Part shown: positions 11,951 to 24,289 of the stretch, piece after piece
Numbering within the stretch: position 1 is the stretch's first letter
Layout: the number at the start of each line of letters is the position of its first letter
Assembly: GCF_030247195.1 (NCBI RefSeq)
Contig: NC_080672.1
Location: forward strand, 310,566,627 to 310,630,626
DNA length: 64,000 bases
Direction of reading: 5' to 3'
From: Topomyia yanbarensis
Lineage: Eukaryota; Arthropoda; Insecta; Diptera; Culicidae
Translations under genes and position numbers: made by a program
Notes under the pieces: generated by a model
Told to the model about the DNA's origin: nothing
Databases searched by the model: none
What the model saw: the letters and a program-made list of their open reading frames with translations, nothing else

Positions 11951-12813
11951 GGTAATTGACACAACCCCTGTGTTAGCAGGTATAGTTTGTGATAGTGCTT
12001 AAAATTGGTTGTTTCTAACAGTAGCGCGTTAACTACAGCGCGCGAAATAAGTATACCGTACACATCAAAAATCCAAAAATAATGGTTCTACGACCCAAAT
12101 CAAAGTGAAATAATGTTTTGTGTGATAGGGGAACTGGTGGTAAAATGAACACGTTAAGCAAAGTCATTATTTTCTACCTAATAAGTGATTGAGATACTAC
12201 AATCACCTTATACGTTTCTTGTTAGACATGTTTTGTACATATTTGGTGAAAATATTTCGACATAAACACAAGTTTTCAAACATTATTCTTGATTTCAAAA
12301 CATGTCCAAAAAAGAGACATGTTTATAGCGTGTGGGTAAAATGAACATGTGTTGGTGGTAAAATGAACACCTTCTAGTGACCTGCAAAATGTTCTGTATG
12401 TATGCAATGCTTAGCGTTGAAAAGCAATTTCCGAGCAATGCTGATGTCCCAGCGGCTCATGAGCATTGCATACACACAGGGCATTTTGTAGGCAAAAAAA
12501 CTTGTCACGGAAAAATTAAATTTTCATGTAATACTAACCAATTTACAATTCTGTGACATGGAAACACATCTACAAACTTGGGGTTATCCATAGGTGTTTA
12601 AACTTTAAGGATCTGTTGGAGAACAGTGAAGATATAGCAACTTGAACTTAGCGATTAATTTTGAGGCTTGGTACTTGGAGCAGCAAGATGATTCATATTA
12701 CCCCCACTACAACCTGTTCATTTTACCCCCTAAGACATTTTATTTTCAAACAGCCGTTCCGCTTGAGCCGATTTGTCCTGATCCTTACTTATTGCTGTGA
12801 AATATCTGCAAGA

Positions 12814-12821
12814 GGTTCAAC
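12814..12821 (+). repeat. Target site duplication, left copy (hAT)
   Basis: GGTTCAAC, identical to 15977-15984, abuts the left end of the hAT-type element. Confidence 0.85.
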
Positions 12822-15800
12822 CAGGGCCGTCGAGAGCCGCGCCGGGCCCCGGGGTTTGAAGTACTGACGGGCCCTACCATATATGACTTCTTATTTCAAT
12901 ATCGATTAGAGAAACTATACGGATGCAACCGTTTCAATTAAACTATTTGTTATGAAAATTGTTTATTTGACACGATTCAACGCGTTAGCTTAACAGAGTC
13001 GTCAGTATTTTAAACATGTAATAGATGGAAAAAATAAAAATTAATAAAGGAATATTTGTGTATGGCCATTAGAATGACTTGCGTCCGATTTACCATTCCA
13101 ATTGGAAACCTTTTTTGTGGCATTGCCATACAGTCCATATCGGCATTGTTCATGCTCCCTTGACGCACAATAATGCTGCCCAGAATCAGAGCTTAGAAAA
13201 ATTGACATCCCTTCGTGAGCTTGAAAGAGAAACAAAATTCAATTCATGCCCGCCGCGATGAATCGAATGTTTGGTTTGTTTCCCTCGTCCTTTGCTTTTC
13301 GGTACAACGCATTCATGTTCGCATATGTTCGGTTTCAGGAGCAAACTGAATCTTGTTTCTATGCTAGCTCGTCGCTGTTGTACTATCTTATGACAAGCGC
13401 CATTTAGCACATTTCGAGAAAAACGATTTTTAAAGTTTGAGATTGAATATCTTGAAACTTAGAAATTGCACAAACAATTCAAAGAAGGCAATTGATGCTT
13501 CTATCTATTCTGTATTAATCTCTCAAATATTACGAAGATCGGTTGACTATGTTGCGAGTTTTCACTATAAATGTGAACAAAAGTCACACTTACACGTGCC
13601 ATAGGCGTGTATTTATGACAAAATTTGTAGGGTGTCATAATCGTGCATGGAAAATTTTCCATAGAAAAAAATCAGCAATTATTAACTTTTATTCATATCT
13701 TTGGCTTCATTTGGTCTATGAACAATCGATGAGATGCATTTTGAAGGAAATGAGTGAGGGAATCTAGAAAAAATTGTTATTTTTGGTTACAGTGTTGCCA
13801 AATATGCTACATTTCCAGTTTAAAACTTAACTTGCATTTTTCTCACAATTCGTGCATTTTTGTTTTGAAAATGAGTATGCCATTGTGTTTCTCAGATAGT
13901 TTTACATATAAAAACATCTTTTACATCAAAATAATTTGAGCCAATCCTTAGACACAGTCAATTGAAGTAAAAAATGAAAAATTTCTCAGCACGTTTCTCG
14001 CTATATCTCAGTAACCAAGCAGGTTGTCAAAATTCTGTAAACGCCACTTTGCACAGTGGCTCAAAACAGCGTTTTGAGGTACTTAATTCACTGGAGTCAA
14101 AACTGTCCATATTAGTGATTTCACATATCCTACTATGTTTGTGTGTGTAAAAAGCGCCATCTTTTGGTGATATTATCTTTTTAAAAAAATGATCATAGTA
14201 GGCTATAGAAAATTTAACTTTTGAACCGAAAGAGATAGCGCTTGGCTGTCTTCGACAAAGTTGTAGAGGAGAGTATTTTTATAAATTTTGCAGAAGACAT
14301 GTTGTCTCTGTCACTCATAGTAATCGAGTTATGAGAAGTTCTCTATGGTGAACTCCTTCATTTCCTATTTTTACTCATAACTTTTTTATTTCTAATTTTT
14401 CGCGTTAACAATGTTCTAAGGAATTTTTTATCATCATAAAACACACAACTTTTCCGAAGAGACCAGATAGCTGTGAATGCTGTGTAAAGACTTATAACTG
14501 ATTTTGATTTAATTTTGGCCTGTTTTTGAACTTCACTATCGGCAAAAATTGTAATTATACTATCAATTATTCTAATAGGACTAGGTTTCACCTACAAAAC
14601 AAAGGTAAAATTGTTTGTCCATAAGCACCCGTTCAAAAGTTATACACTTTATGTCTGGCCTTCCTTTATGTCTGGTCTTCCTGAAGTCGCGTGCATGGCT
14701 CACTGAACGAGTAGGCGCTGGTGTTCAAAGACGCTTTCGCTTGATTTCCTGAGTGACGCGCACTCTGTGTACTAGTGCGCCTACCGGAAGGTTAACACTG
14801 ATATTGAATGATTTTCCAATGGGTGCATTAACCGGCTGGATATTTTCAAATATTTCAGACTGTGGTGAAGGCAGCAATTTTATGCATAATCTTTTTTGCC
14901 CTGAAGCTAACTTTCATACGATAATCTGGACCGAGATGAAATTGTATGTCACCCATTGGAAATCGGTTTTGGAATCAGTTGTTACATTTGCGCTGACATT
15001 CAGAGAGAAAACATTCCGAATGCGATGACTGGGATCCAACAGCGAAATCTGCTGTTAAAAGACTGAGACAGAGAGTTGTGAGAGAAAGAATTTCAACGTT
15101 TGGTGGAAACTAATGGGTAGAATAAGTATCTAGTTAAATTCCCATATTTTCTGCATCAAATGTGTACACTGCAACCTCCATTTACGAACCAAGCCAAGGG
15201 TTCGTAAATTAAATTAGTTCGTTTTTTGGGATTTAGATCGTAAAAAAAGTTCGCTTCACATTCTTATTAAAATTCGTTGGTTGAGCAATATTATCGATAA
15301 CCCTAACAATTTGGGAATTTTTGAAAAGGGCTTGACGAGTAGATTATAGAAACGGTAGCTTGGAGCTATTTCGAACAATATCTGTATAAACTATGAGGGT
15401 ATTTTTAAGCGGGTTTGATGAGTAGATGAGCGATGCCCTTTTGAAGGCCAATATAGCGTTTTCTGGTTGAGAAAAGTTTTCTATAATCATATCATTCGCA
15501 TCACAAATCACTATACCTATATCGATTATATGATTATCTTATTTCGAAAACGTCAATATTTTAGGTTATAATGATGTCTTAACTGGAATTCGCCATCTTG
15601 ATTTTCAAAATACATTGATTTTCGTCATCTACTCATCAATTCTATTCCGAGAATATCCAACTTTTATTAGTGACAGTTAGCTAGGAATATGATAAATTGT
15701 ATACCACTTCATACTGCACACTTTGAAAAACACTTGCGATAAATGAAACCAGAATGGTTCAATTGCACTGTTAAATGAATCTGATTGGGTTACGTTCACC

Positions 15801-15976
15801 TACTTCAGAAAACCATTGGAACGTATTTGATTGTAATATATTTGCAGTGTCAACAGAAACAATAAACTTCAACAATTAAATTAAAATAAATTTAATTCGG
15901 TTAAAAATGCGGGCCCCCAAAACAGACCCGGGCCCCAGGGTAGTTGCCCCCCCTGACCCCCCCTCTCGTCGGGCCT
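12822..15976. mobile_element. hAT-type element with perfect 8-bp target duplication
   Basis: GGTTCAAC occurs at 12814-12821 and again at 15977-15984, immediately outside the inverted ends. The left end is CAGGGCCGTCGAGAG and the right complement is AGGCCCGACGAGAG. An 8-bp duplication and CAGGG-type ends are typical of hAT transposons. No transposase ORF survives; the inside (3,155 bp) is AT-rich with only short ORFs. The stretch 13735-13990 is a diverged relative of the foldback arm at 23190-23440, which suggests still older material inside. Confidence 0.85.
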
Positions 15977-15984
15977 GGTTCAAC
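15977..15984 (+). repeat. Target site duplication, right copy (hAT)
   Basis: GGTTCAAC, identical to 12814-12821, abuts the right end of the hAT-type element. Confidence 0.85.
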
Positions 15985-16619
15985 TACTGTCATGTAACAC
16001 CATTTTCACAATAAAATTAAAATTTCACCACAAAAGACCTTATATTCTACATGCCGAATTTAGCATCAGCGACAAACATGAATGCCGATTTTGGTTTGCA
16101 TCATATTTATTCCACATTCGACAGCTTTTTATCAAAAGAAATTATTTCAATATCCTTTGAATACTTGGTAGGTCACGTTTCTGTGAAGTTTGTTCTAAAT
16201 TTAACTAACATTGACTTGATTTGGCTACCTGTTCATTTTACCCCCCCCCCTGTTCATTTTACCCACAAGTCCCCTACATTGGACCGAAACAAGCCGTATG
16301 GATCATATATGGATTTTATTTCTATACTCATTTCTGTTAAATGAATTATTTTACAAACAACTCATTCGAAATAATTATACCGTACAAATCCGAATGAAGC
16401 ATAATTATTCACAAATCAGACTTCAATTGATGTAATAATACTTTGTTAGCCCCCCTCGAGCTCTAAAAACATCTTTTAGAAGTCGTGGGATTTAATCAAC
16501 CAATTATCCCAGGCCAGAGAAATCAGTTTATTACCAAGGATCTCGAATAGTTAAAATAGACCAAAATCCTTAAAACAGACAAAATACTTACACGCATCAC
16601 GTACAATCGATGTCTTGTT

Positions 16620-16990
16620 ATGACAGGCTATCAGTCCTGATTTAAATCCAATGGAGAACATTTGGGTAAGTTTGTCTCAACGTGTATTCGCAAATGGACA
16701 ACAATTTGATACAACACTTGAGTTGAAAATAGCGATTTAGAAGCAAAAAATAATATGACCAAGAATATCGCGATGTTTCGCCTAACCCAATTGCGAAATC
16801 TAGATAAAAATTTGTGCTAAACATATCTTGTTCCAAAATGCAATAAATTGGATCAAATGGATCGATCCTTATAAAAAGGTTCTGCTACAATTCTTTGTTG
16901 GTTTCCCGGTAAACGGTTTTGGTATACCGTGCAAAAGTTTTCATCACTCGTTATCGTGGATCAGAGAAATAAAAACTACATTGATGTCTT
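16620..16990 (+). pseudogene. Tc1-like transposase, C-terminal relic
   Basis: Tc1-family transposases cut and insert DNA at TA sites through a DDE/D catalytic domain. Around 16625-16740 the frame reads AISPDLNPMENIW, then SQRVFANGQQFDT and ELKIAI. This matches the widely conserved PDLNPIENxW segment with the third catalytic acidic residue, followed by the R-Y-x-NG-x-QF region. A stop at about 16738 and further frameshifts interrupt the rest. A ccgtgcaaaagttttcatca block at 16928 may belong to the terminal repeat. Only the last third of the protein is present and the copy is dead. Confidence 0.7.
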
Positions 16991-17204
16991 CATAGGGCAC
17001 CTTTCGATCCTAAACGGGAAGAGATCACAGAAAAAAAAACTACACAGCAAACCTGCTGCGATCCAGCACAAACGGATACCAAAACAACCATTATAATCAA
17101 CCAACTAAATCATCGCCATTCAATAGCATAATGTTGTAGCAAAAAATAATATTTGTGCGGGAAAAGGCGTCTCCTTTTATCGTCATATTACATCATAACT
17201 GTAA

Positions 17205-17435
17205 ATGACCTATTTTTCGCTGTTATTGCTGGCGCTGCTGCTGCTGTTCAGCACTCATGGCTGTTGGAAGTACCTAAGAACGCCATATGCAAGTGGTGCA
17301 TTGAGATGCACCTTTCATCGTTTGCAATTATCATCAATCCTACAGCGTGGCAGCATTCCACCCGCATGCATGTTGACGGTTGTTGCACCCTCACCTGAAC
17401 GCAGCAGCACCAGGCCAGGCCATGCCACCGTGTAG
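17205..17435 (+). CDS. Possible small secreted peptide or first exon, function unknown
   Basis: The ATG at 17205 opens an ORF of 76 codons whose first 20 residues (MTYFSLLLLALLLLFSTHGC) have the charge-poor, Leu-rich form of a signal peptide with a plausible cleavage after Gly or Cys. The remainder is basic and Ser/Pro-rich with no motif I know. A CTG-repeat-like stretch creates much of the Leu run, so chance is a real alternative. No TATA box, poly(A) signal or strong splice site settles the matter. Confidence 0.25.
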   Translation: MTYFSLLLLALLLLFSTHGCWKYLRTPYASGALRCTFHRLQLSSILQRGSIPPACMLTVVAPSPERSSTRPGHATV

Positions 17436-20400
17436 AATAAACAGCACAGCAATAAAACATGAGTTCCGCATGTTTGTTTGAAGCCGGTTTCTGTCGCCGA
17501 ATGGATGGCTATGGGAAGAGAGGTTAGATACTATCCGAGGGCAACCAATAGAAAAGAAACATTTGTCGATGATGATAGGTTTTGCGATGCAATGGTGGTA
17601 GCTGCGTCTTTCGCCTAGTTGCACCGCACGGTGCCGGGTGGTGTTGGTGGTTGATGGAAGCACAATGTGAGTTTGTCGCTAGGGGGCTCCAGTAGGATGA
17701 TGGTATTCAATTGCACGGAATTCGGGTAACCGTACAGTAAAAATATATATTAACAAAATATAATTTGCAAAAAGTGGTCAACGTCAATAATTTGTTTACT
17801 TTGCAGTAGTATTAAAGGCACTACGCTATTGTTTCGTAAGAGATTCTTGACATAATAAAAGTACATCCAATGTAAAGTTACAACCAAATTCTGAACAAAT
17901 GGAAACAATTTCTGACCAAATTTCTCGATAATATCACAGTAAAATATTATGTATTCGAAGCACATGGGAAACAATGTTGAGCGAACATACGATAGAAAGA
18001 AATTATTTATCATGAAAGGGAGTTCAATCTTCAATGGAAAACTTTCTCACGCACTTGAAACTTTTTTTTTATAAAATCGTAAAAAAAACTGTTGATTCAC
18101 ATTCCCCAAAGATCAAAATAACCTACCGTAACATGTGCAACCCGGATGCAATCGAAAAATATCACAAGTAAAAGTGAGAAAAAAACGAATCAAACAACCC
18201 ATCAAACGGGTAACACGAAACAAACCGATCATCTTTTGATGTCCTTAACTACGAACAGCAACCATTTGAGAGCCACACCTGATGCTGTTTCAAAAAAAAC
18301 GAGATTCCTAACGATGGGAAAGTGGTCCTAAGGAAAGAACCGAATCAGCATCAGCATGTTCTCACTCCTTTTTCGTCGCTTTTTTCATATCGTGTTAAAT
18401 GAGCGCCTAACTCACCCTCGGGATGTTTGATTGATAAACAATAATTTCAGGGTTTTTAGGTGCGTTTTTTTTGTTCGGTTGTGTGATCTTACGCTCTAAT
18501 GTAGCGAAAAAAAAGTATTTAACTGCGAGTCCTTTTTCTCAGCCATCTCAACACCTACGATTTCCCTCAACGAAAGGGATATGGTGGTACCGGTGGGAAC
18601 TCGGTACAGCAGCGTTTGGATACCGTTAGATGCAGGAGAATCCTTTCAGTTTTGTGTACACTCTCGGTTTGCGTTTTGTCTGTTTTATTTCATTGACCGG
18701 GTGATGGTCGGGATTTCAATCGTGGGAAAGGATTCGATGCTGGGACAGAAGTGAGCATCTGTTTAAGTGGTGGGCCGTTAGGTGAAGGCGGAAAAGGATT
18801 AACAGGATGTTTATAAAAACGGTATTAAGTGTCGATGGTATAGTTCAAATGGAAGGACTGCCGGATGACAGTTGTAAAATCGATTGATTTCAAAAAAGTT
18901 TATTACAATTCAAGTTACAGTAAATAGCACGTTGTTTTAAGTTTCGATGGTACATGCATTTGAAGGTGCCTAAAATTTACAAACTATTGGCACACATTGA
19001 CATAACCTATTTTACTTTGATATTTATAACAGAAATTCTTATCATAATCACAGGAATGGCCAATCACTCCCATTTAGGGGAGGGCGATCTAAACAATTAT
19101 TTATTTCTATTACTATATTATGATTGTCATAATGTTATTCTTATCAATTTTGTTCTTTTGCGGTGAATTGACAAGTAAGAGTAACGAAATACATGAAACT
19201 GAAAGACGAAATTATAGTCTGGACGCCAGATCTTCAATCAGAAGTCGTACTTTCAGTTCAAATATTTCATTTTATGTTTATAACTTATCCAATCTGTGTT
19301 TGAATTTTATGTACTTCGTTTCAACTTTAAAATAATCGGATTTTTCATAACACAAACATATGCCTTGTGTCTTATGTTATATGTCTGAGGTTATAGAAGA
19401 AAGCGAAAGTTTAGACTTATTTTCGAAAATGATAAACTTATTTCGCAAATAACATTACAAGAACAATTAAAGGTTTCCAGCTCATATGCAATCTAACATT
19501 TGAGAAAGGCTTCAAGAGTGCCACAATTCGTCACTAGGGGATCCCAAATAAACTTAGTAAGTAGTTCTCATTCAATTAATTATTTGAAACAGCTCGATGC
19601 ATTATCTTTATGTCTTTTTCAGTTTTACAAAATTTATGCAATAAAAACTTACTAACGTATAGTAGGGGATCCCGGGACTGGTTGGCGGTTGGGGTAAGTT
19701 GGCGGAATTCCTTATTCTCCGTTTCTATTAGACGTATAGCGCTGCCTCTCGATGTGTACCTCACGTTATGAGAAACTCATTATCCAATGTGTTGTTGCAA
19801 AACATTTTGTTTTGTAGAAGTTGTGGGCGATATTGTGTCTTCGACCATACCAAGTATTTTTTTTTAATTTAGAACACTTTGTGTTATTTAGGTAGATTTT
19901 CAATCTATTTCCTGAATGACTATATTTTTCGATAGTACTTGGAAAGAGCTTTCAGTATCCGTATGGATATGACACCTATCCACACACAAAAGATATTTTT
20001 AAATAGTTTTTTTTTATAAAATATGCGGTTGGTCATACACGCGGGGCAAGCTGGCGGTACCATTTATAGTGCAAAAATTGTCATAAATTTTTTTTTCTGG
20101 AATTCACTCCAAAGCAAGAATTTTTTTTCTTGTGTATCTCGTCAATGCAGAGGACATTTACTTCGGTTAATCGCCTGAAGAATTTTGAATATTTGCTTTG
20201 GAATATGAAGCACGCATCAAATTAAAAATGCCGGGGTATTGAAACTGAAATATAATATGAAATGTCGATTGATATACAGTTTTCCTGAAAAGACATTCAG
20301 CACGTTCCAAAAGTACCCCTGAAGTATTTGCATTGATTATTTCTTACTGAATCCATACATACCGCCAACTTACCAACTTTTATAAATGGGATTAAAATAC

Positions 20401-21290
20401 TTTTCTCTAAACGCACGTATTTTTGATTGTAGATATTATGACGACGTCGTAAGTAGTTTTATGTACGATAACAAAATGAAGGTTTTGCAACTGATAAGGC
20501 CAAACTAAACTGTGGCCAAAGGTTCGTCCTGTCAAAAACAAAAATTACCTAATATGATCCAATTTATATCATAAAGTCAATCGTACATTATATCATTAAG
20601 TTTATACCGCATGGAAGACTAATCAAAAGAAAACTTTGAAAACTCCAAAACGATTTAACGTGCAGTGGGCAAAAATATATAAGATTGTGTACTAAAAACT
20701 GAAATTTATTTTCTATTTCTTATTTTACTATAATTATCGCAAGGATTTTGACCGACTATTTAAACAAAGTTTAAGTATTTATGAGTGGCGGGCTCTCGAA
20801 AAATTGATTTTGATTCATATTTTACCAATAATTCAAAACTTTGCAATTTGTAGATGGGTTTTAAAAAACGGTGGTTTATGTTTTTGCTTAAATTATACGG
20901 TTAATATAGAATCATTAGTCTAATTGCGATTTCTTATCCTTTCATGACTACATGTGATTTCTATTTATACTTATTTTAATCCATCGTAACTGCTCTATGA
21001 ATCACGAAAGTATAAGAAAACGCAGGAATAATTTATTGTATTCTTCATATAATCTAGAGTTTCTATTTATTCATTTTTTTCTCCGTTTCTATTGTTTCAT
21101 ATTTTAATTTTCTGCATTTTTTCTTGATAATTTTTCTATTTCATCCCGGTTATTTAGTCTCTCTTTTTTCATGTATTATACATGTATTTTGTTTTATATA
21201 TTAGCTTCACAATTTCCTTTCTATATTTTCACTATTTTTTGCAGTCTTTTTCAAATTCGTCAATTTTTTTTGTTTGTCCCTGTTAACGAC
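17436..21290. other. Gene-poor AT-rich interval
   Basis: No coding region supported. Two notable phrases recur. The ggggatccc-containing sequence at 19538 recurs at 19667. The agttggcgg phrase near 19697 has related or inverted copies at 20051 (gctggcggtacc) and 20361 (ccgccaactta), suggesting a decayed repeat at about 19660-20380. 21060-21260 is a T-rich low-complexity tract immediately upstream of the retroposed unit at 21308. Confidence 0.35.
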
Positions 21291-21292
21291 GC

Positions 21293-21307
21293 AACCCTGG
21301 CTGAAGC
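21293..21307 (+). repeat. Target site duplication, left copy
   Basis: AACCCTGGCTGAAGC, identical to 22535-22549, immediately before the retroposed unit. Confidence 0.9.
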
Positions 21308-22534
21308 AGTCTAATTTCTACTTCTGCCGCAGTCAGACGTACAATCGAGCCAAGTGAACAACAAGCCTCTCGATCTAGTGTGCATTGTTTCGAGAACAAA
21401 GGAAATATCGGATTATTCTTGTCATCATGAGTAAAGTTGACGAAAAAGCTCTACTCCGACCCAACGCAGCGGTCGTTGACTTTAAATTTTGTTTAAAACG
21501 ACCGAGTTTTAGTGAAGTGGAATACCTTCTGAAGGTAAAAATGCAACTTAGACTTGCGGAAGTCTTGTACCTTCAGTATCATCATCTTCGCAATGTAGTG
21601 TTAATATCATTCAACACGTTAGCACAAGCCGAGCGTTTCGTTTTGAAGAACAACTTAAAACACGTGGTTGAAAGTGACAACGTTGGAATTAAGATTCCCG
21701 TATACATTGAGAATGATTATATAGATGTAAGGTTATATGACCTATCACCTCGTACTCCTCCTGAGCCAATTGCAAAATGCATGTTGCAATACGGAGAAGT
21801 AGAATCCGTTACACCTGATACTTGGAGAAACTTCTTCCCGGGTACTCCTAACGGCGTTTTTGTAGTGAGGATGCGGGTTGAAAGGCCTATACCCTCCTAC
21901 TTGGCAATAAAACTCAATACTCACGGAACTACAATTATGCAAACTACGCTATGCACCCATGAGGGGCAAACTCCTACGTGCAAGTATTGTAATCAGACAG
22001 CTCATCCTGGACAACCTTGCGCGGAAGATGCAGAGGAAAATGCATCTCAACCGATTGCCAACTCATCTACGGCAAACCAACCTAAAACAGAGTTTTCAAT
22101 ACCAATGCCTGAACCACAAACGGTGGCCAAATTTGTGGCAGCTGTTCAGACCATAATGACAACCGTAAAAGAATCATCCAGCACCGCAAAAGCAACTGTA
22201 AGCAACTTCGGCAACGAATGCAGTAACAATGACGACGGATTTACACTGATCAACAATAAGTGCAAGAAGCAAGGGAGAACATCTGATCCCGGACACCAAG
22301 CCAGCTTCGACCGGGACGTGAAAAACAAGAGAGACTTAAATGAACCCCCTGACGCTGTTTGCCAACAGACCTCGCGAAAAAAGGTCTCCGCTCGCAATAA
22401 AAAGTTGCGCGCGAGATCCAATTAATTAATTCTTGTATTTTTATTTTTACATGTATTGTAAACGTATAAAAGATCCACGGCTCCGTTAAGCTACCGCTAT
22501 GAGCCGTGTCAAGTAAACGAATTATATAAAAAAA
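21308..22534 (+). mobile_element. Complete short retroposed unit (half-LINE-like) with one intact ORF
   Basis: The unit has 15-bp direct duplications (AACCCTGGCTGAAGC) at both edges, a short 5' leader, one intact ORF, a 3' hairpin (CACGGCTC at 22476-22483 with GAGCCGTG at 22501-22508), and an A-rich end. These are the marks of target-primed reverse transcription. It encodes only a zinc-knuckle protein and no reverse transcriptase, so it must have been mobilised by another LINE. This parallels the mammalian HAL1 half-LINEs. Confidence 0.8.
21427..22425 (+). CDS. Zinc-knuckle nucleic-acid-binding protein of a LINE-type ORF1 (332 aa)
   Basis: Likely role: binding the RNA of a retroelement. I chose the ATG at 21427 (MSKVDEKALLRP) as the first in-frame ATG; the frame is open 42 bases further up without one. 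Residues 1-60 contain a conserved-looking VDFKFCLKRPSFSEVEYLLK block. Residues 95-175 form an RRM-like fold candidate (VRLYDLSPRTPPEPIAKCM, then GVFVVRMRVERPIPSYLAI). Residues 185-198 are a CCHC knuckle, C-K-Y-C-x4-H-x4-C. The C-terminal 130 residues are Ser/Thr/Asn-rich and end in a basic tail. Proteins of this build are common in Culex and Aedes genomes as repeated hypothetical genes. The ORF is undamaged and the target duplications are perfect, so the insertion is probably young. Confidence 0.75.
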   Translation: MSKVDEKALLRPNAAVVDFKFCLKRPSFSEVEYLLKVKMQLRLAEVLYLQYHHLRNVVLISFNTLAQAERFVLKNNLKHVVESDNVGIKIPVYIENDYIDVRLYDLSPRTPPEPIAKCMLQYGEVESVTPDTWRNFFPGTPNGVFVVRMRVERPIPSYLAIKLNTHGTTIMQTTLCTHEGQTPTCKYCNQTAHPGQPCAEDAEENASQPIANSSTANQPKTEFSIPMPEPQTVAKFVAAVQTIMTTVKESSSTAKATVSNFGNECSNNDDGFTLINNKCKKQGRTSDPGHQASFDRDVKNKRDLNEPPDAVCQQTSRKKVSARNKKLRARSN

Positions 22535-22549
22535 AACCCTGGCTGAAGC
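22535..22549 (+). repeat. Target site duplication, right copy
   Basis: AACCCTGGCTGAAGC, identical to 21293-21307, directly after the A-rich 3' end of the retroposed unit. Confidence 0.9.
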
Positions 22550-22951
22550 GACCGAGGTGAGCGTTGACTGCACCCATGGATCGACGAAGGGATCGGCAAC
22601 CTAAAAGAAGGTCAAAATGAACGTACATTGAGGAGGAAGAAAGTGGAGAAAAAAAAAATTGATTGCTGTTAAATTTATTAGTCCTACTTAAAATTATATT
22701 ATTTACATATTTCTACCTAAATTGATTATTCTACCTAACTAAACGGTTAGAGAATTAGACAGTGAACTTAATATCTATCGAATTATACCTAAATACACAT
22801 TATTAATTACAGGAATTGCTACAAAATAAGTGATCGAAGATCATATGTAAGATTTCAACTTACTGAACATTAGGTGAGAAATGGGAAATAGCACTTTACC
22901 TAAAGCAAAATTATTAATAGGCTTATTTATTAGGGTTTCTAAGGCTATATA

Positions 22952-24130
22952 TGGGTCATTCCATGCGAAGTGATCAAGGCACGTGTAATCGACCTTCACG
23001 AATTTGAACCAAATTTGGAGGAATTGTTCATCTAGGGCCAATATATAAAAACCCAATTTTTTGTAACAATTGAACCACCCCTTGGGTCATGGGAGCACCC
23101 CCCCCCCCCCACTGTTTTGGCAAATTGGCAAAATCCTTGATTTGCTATTGATCTTTTCTCCGGAACTATTTACTCTAGAATCAAACCACAAGATGGCTTT
23201 TGAAGAAAATTGTTCAAGGAATCTAGAAAAAATATTATTTTTTGCTGGCAGTGCTGCCAACTATGCGATTTTTTTCAGTTAAATGTTAAAAGTTAATTTT
23301 TCTCCTAATACATATATTTTAATCTTGAAAATTTTAATGCCATCGCGTTCCTCAGACATTTTCACATAAAAAACACTTATCATCCCAATATAAAATGAGC
23401 GCATCCTGAGATACACCGTTTTGAAGAGAAAAAAACCGCAATTTCCCATATAAAATCGCAAGCGCACAACACTAAAAAACCAACTTGAGTACTCTGAGTT
23501 CAAACATAACTTTTTGTGAAGTAGGCGAGAAATGATGAAAAACTACGTTTTTGGTTTGCTTCTAGCAGATCAGGGTCGATTTTTATGACCGCTTGAAGAT
23601 TTTCTCAATTTTGGCCAATAAAAATGGATTTTTATATGAGAAAGTCGGAGTTTTTCTCTTCAAAACGGTATATCTCAGGATCCGCTCATATTATATTGGG
23701 ATGATAAGTGTTTTTTATATGAAAATGTCTGAGGAACGCGATGGCATTAAAATTTTCAAAATTAAAATATATGTATTTAGAGAAAAAATAACTTTTAATA
23801 TTTAACTGAAAAAATCGCATAGTTGACATCACTGCCGGCAAAAAATATTATTTTTTCTAGATTCCTTCAACAATTTTCTTCAAAAGCCATCTTGTGGTTT
23901 GATTCTAGAGTAAATAGAACCGGAGGTATGATCAAAAGAAAATCAAGGGTTTTGGCAATTTGCTAAAACGGGGGGTGCTCCCATGACCCGAGGAGTGGTT
24001 AAATTGACACAAAAATTTGGGTTTTCATATATTGGCCCTAGATGAACAATTCCTCCAAATTTGTTTCAAATCCGTGAAGGTCGATTTCAAGTTTGCATCT
24101 TTTTTTGATCACTTCGCGTGGAATGACCCA
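22952..24130. mobile_element. Large foldback element (about 510-bp arms)
   Basis: The left arm starts TGGGTCATTCCATGCG and the right arm ends CGCGTGGAATGACCCA. The arms stay alignable for about 510 bp (22952 to about 23465 against about 23620 to 24130) at high identity, with a loop of about 150 bp. Both sides are flanked by TATA, consistent with a TA or TATA duplication. Each arm holds a C- or G-tract (about 23098-23110; about 23970). No protein is encoded. A transcript would form a very long hairpin. Confidence 0.85.
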
Positions 24131-24289
24131 TATACATACAGTTAAAACGTTATATTGTTGCGCGATAGCGAGGAAAGTACTACAGTAGGTATGCATTTAA
24201 TATCAGATAACCTTAAACTGATGCCTTTTATGTACTATCGCAGGAATTTTGTAATCTTCGCAAATATATTGACAGAATTGGAAACTTCG

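Larger units (their letters stand above)
12128..16274. mobile_element. DNA element with TA duplication, split by an hAT-type insertion
   Basis: The ends are inverted: GGGGAACTGGTGGTAAAATG on the left, and the complement of the right end reads GGGGACTTGTGGGTAAAATG. Both sides are flanked by TA (12126-12127 and 16275-16276), the hallmark of Tc1/mariner-like insertion. The phrase TAAAATGAAC recurs inside, near 12339, 12357, and (inverted) 12715 and 16228. After removing the inner element at 12822-15976 the outer unit is about 1 kb and has no transposase ORF, so it would be a MITE. Confidence 0.75.
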
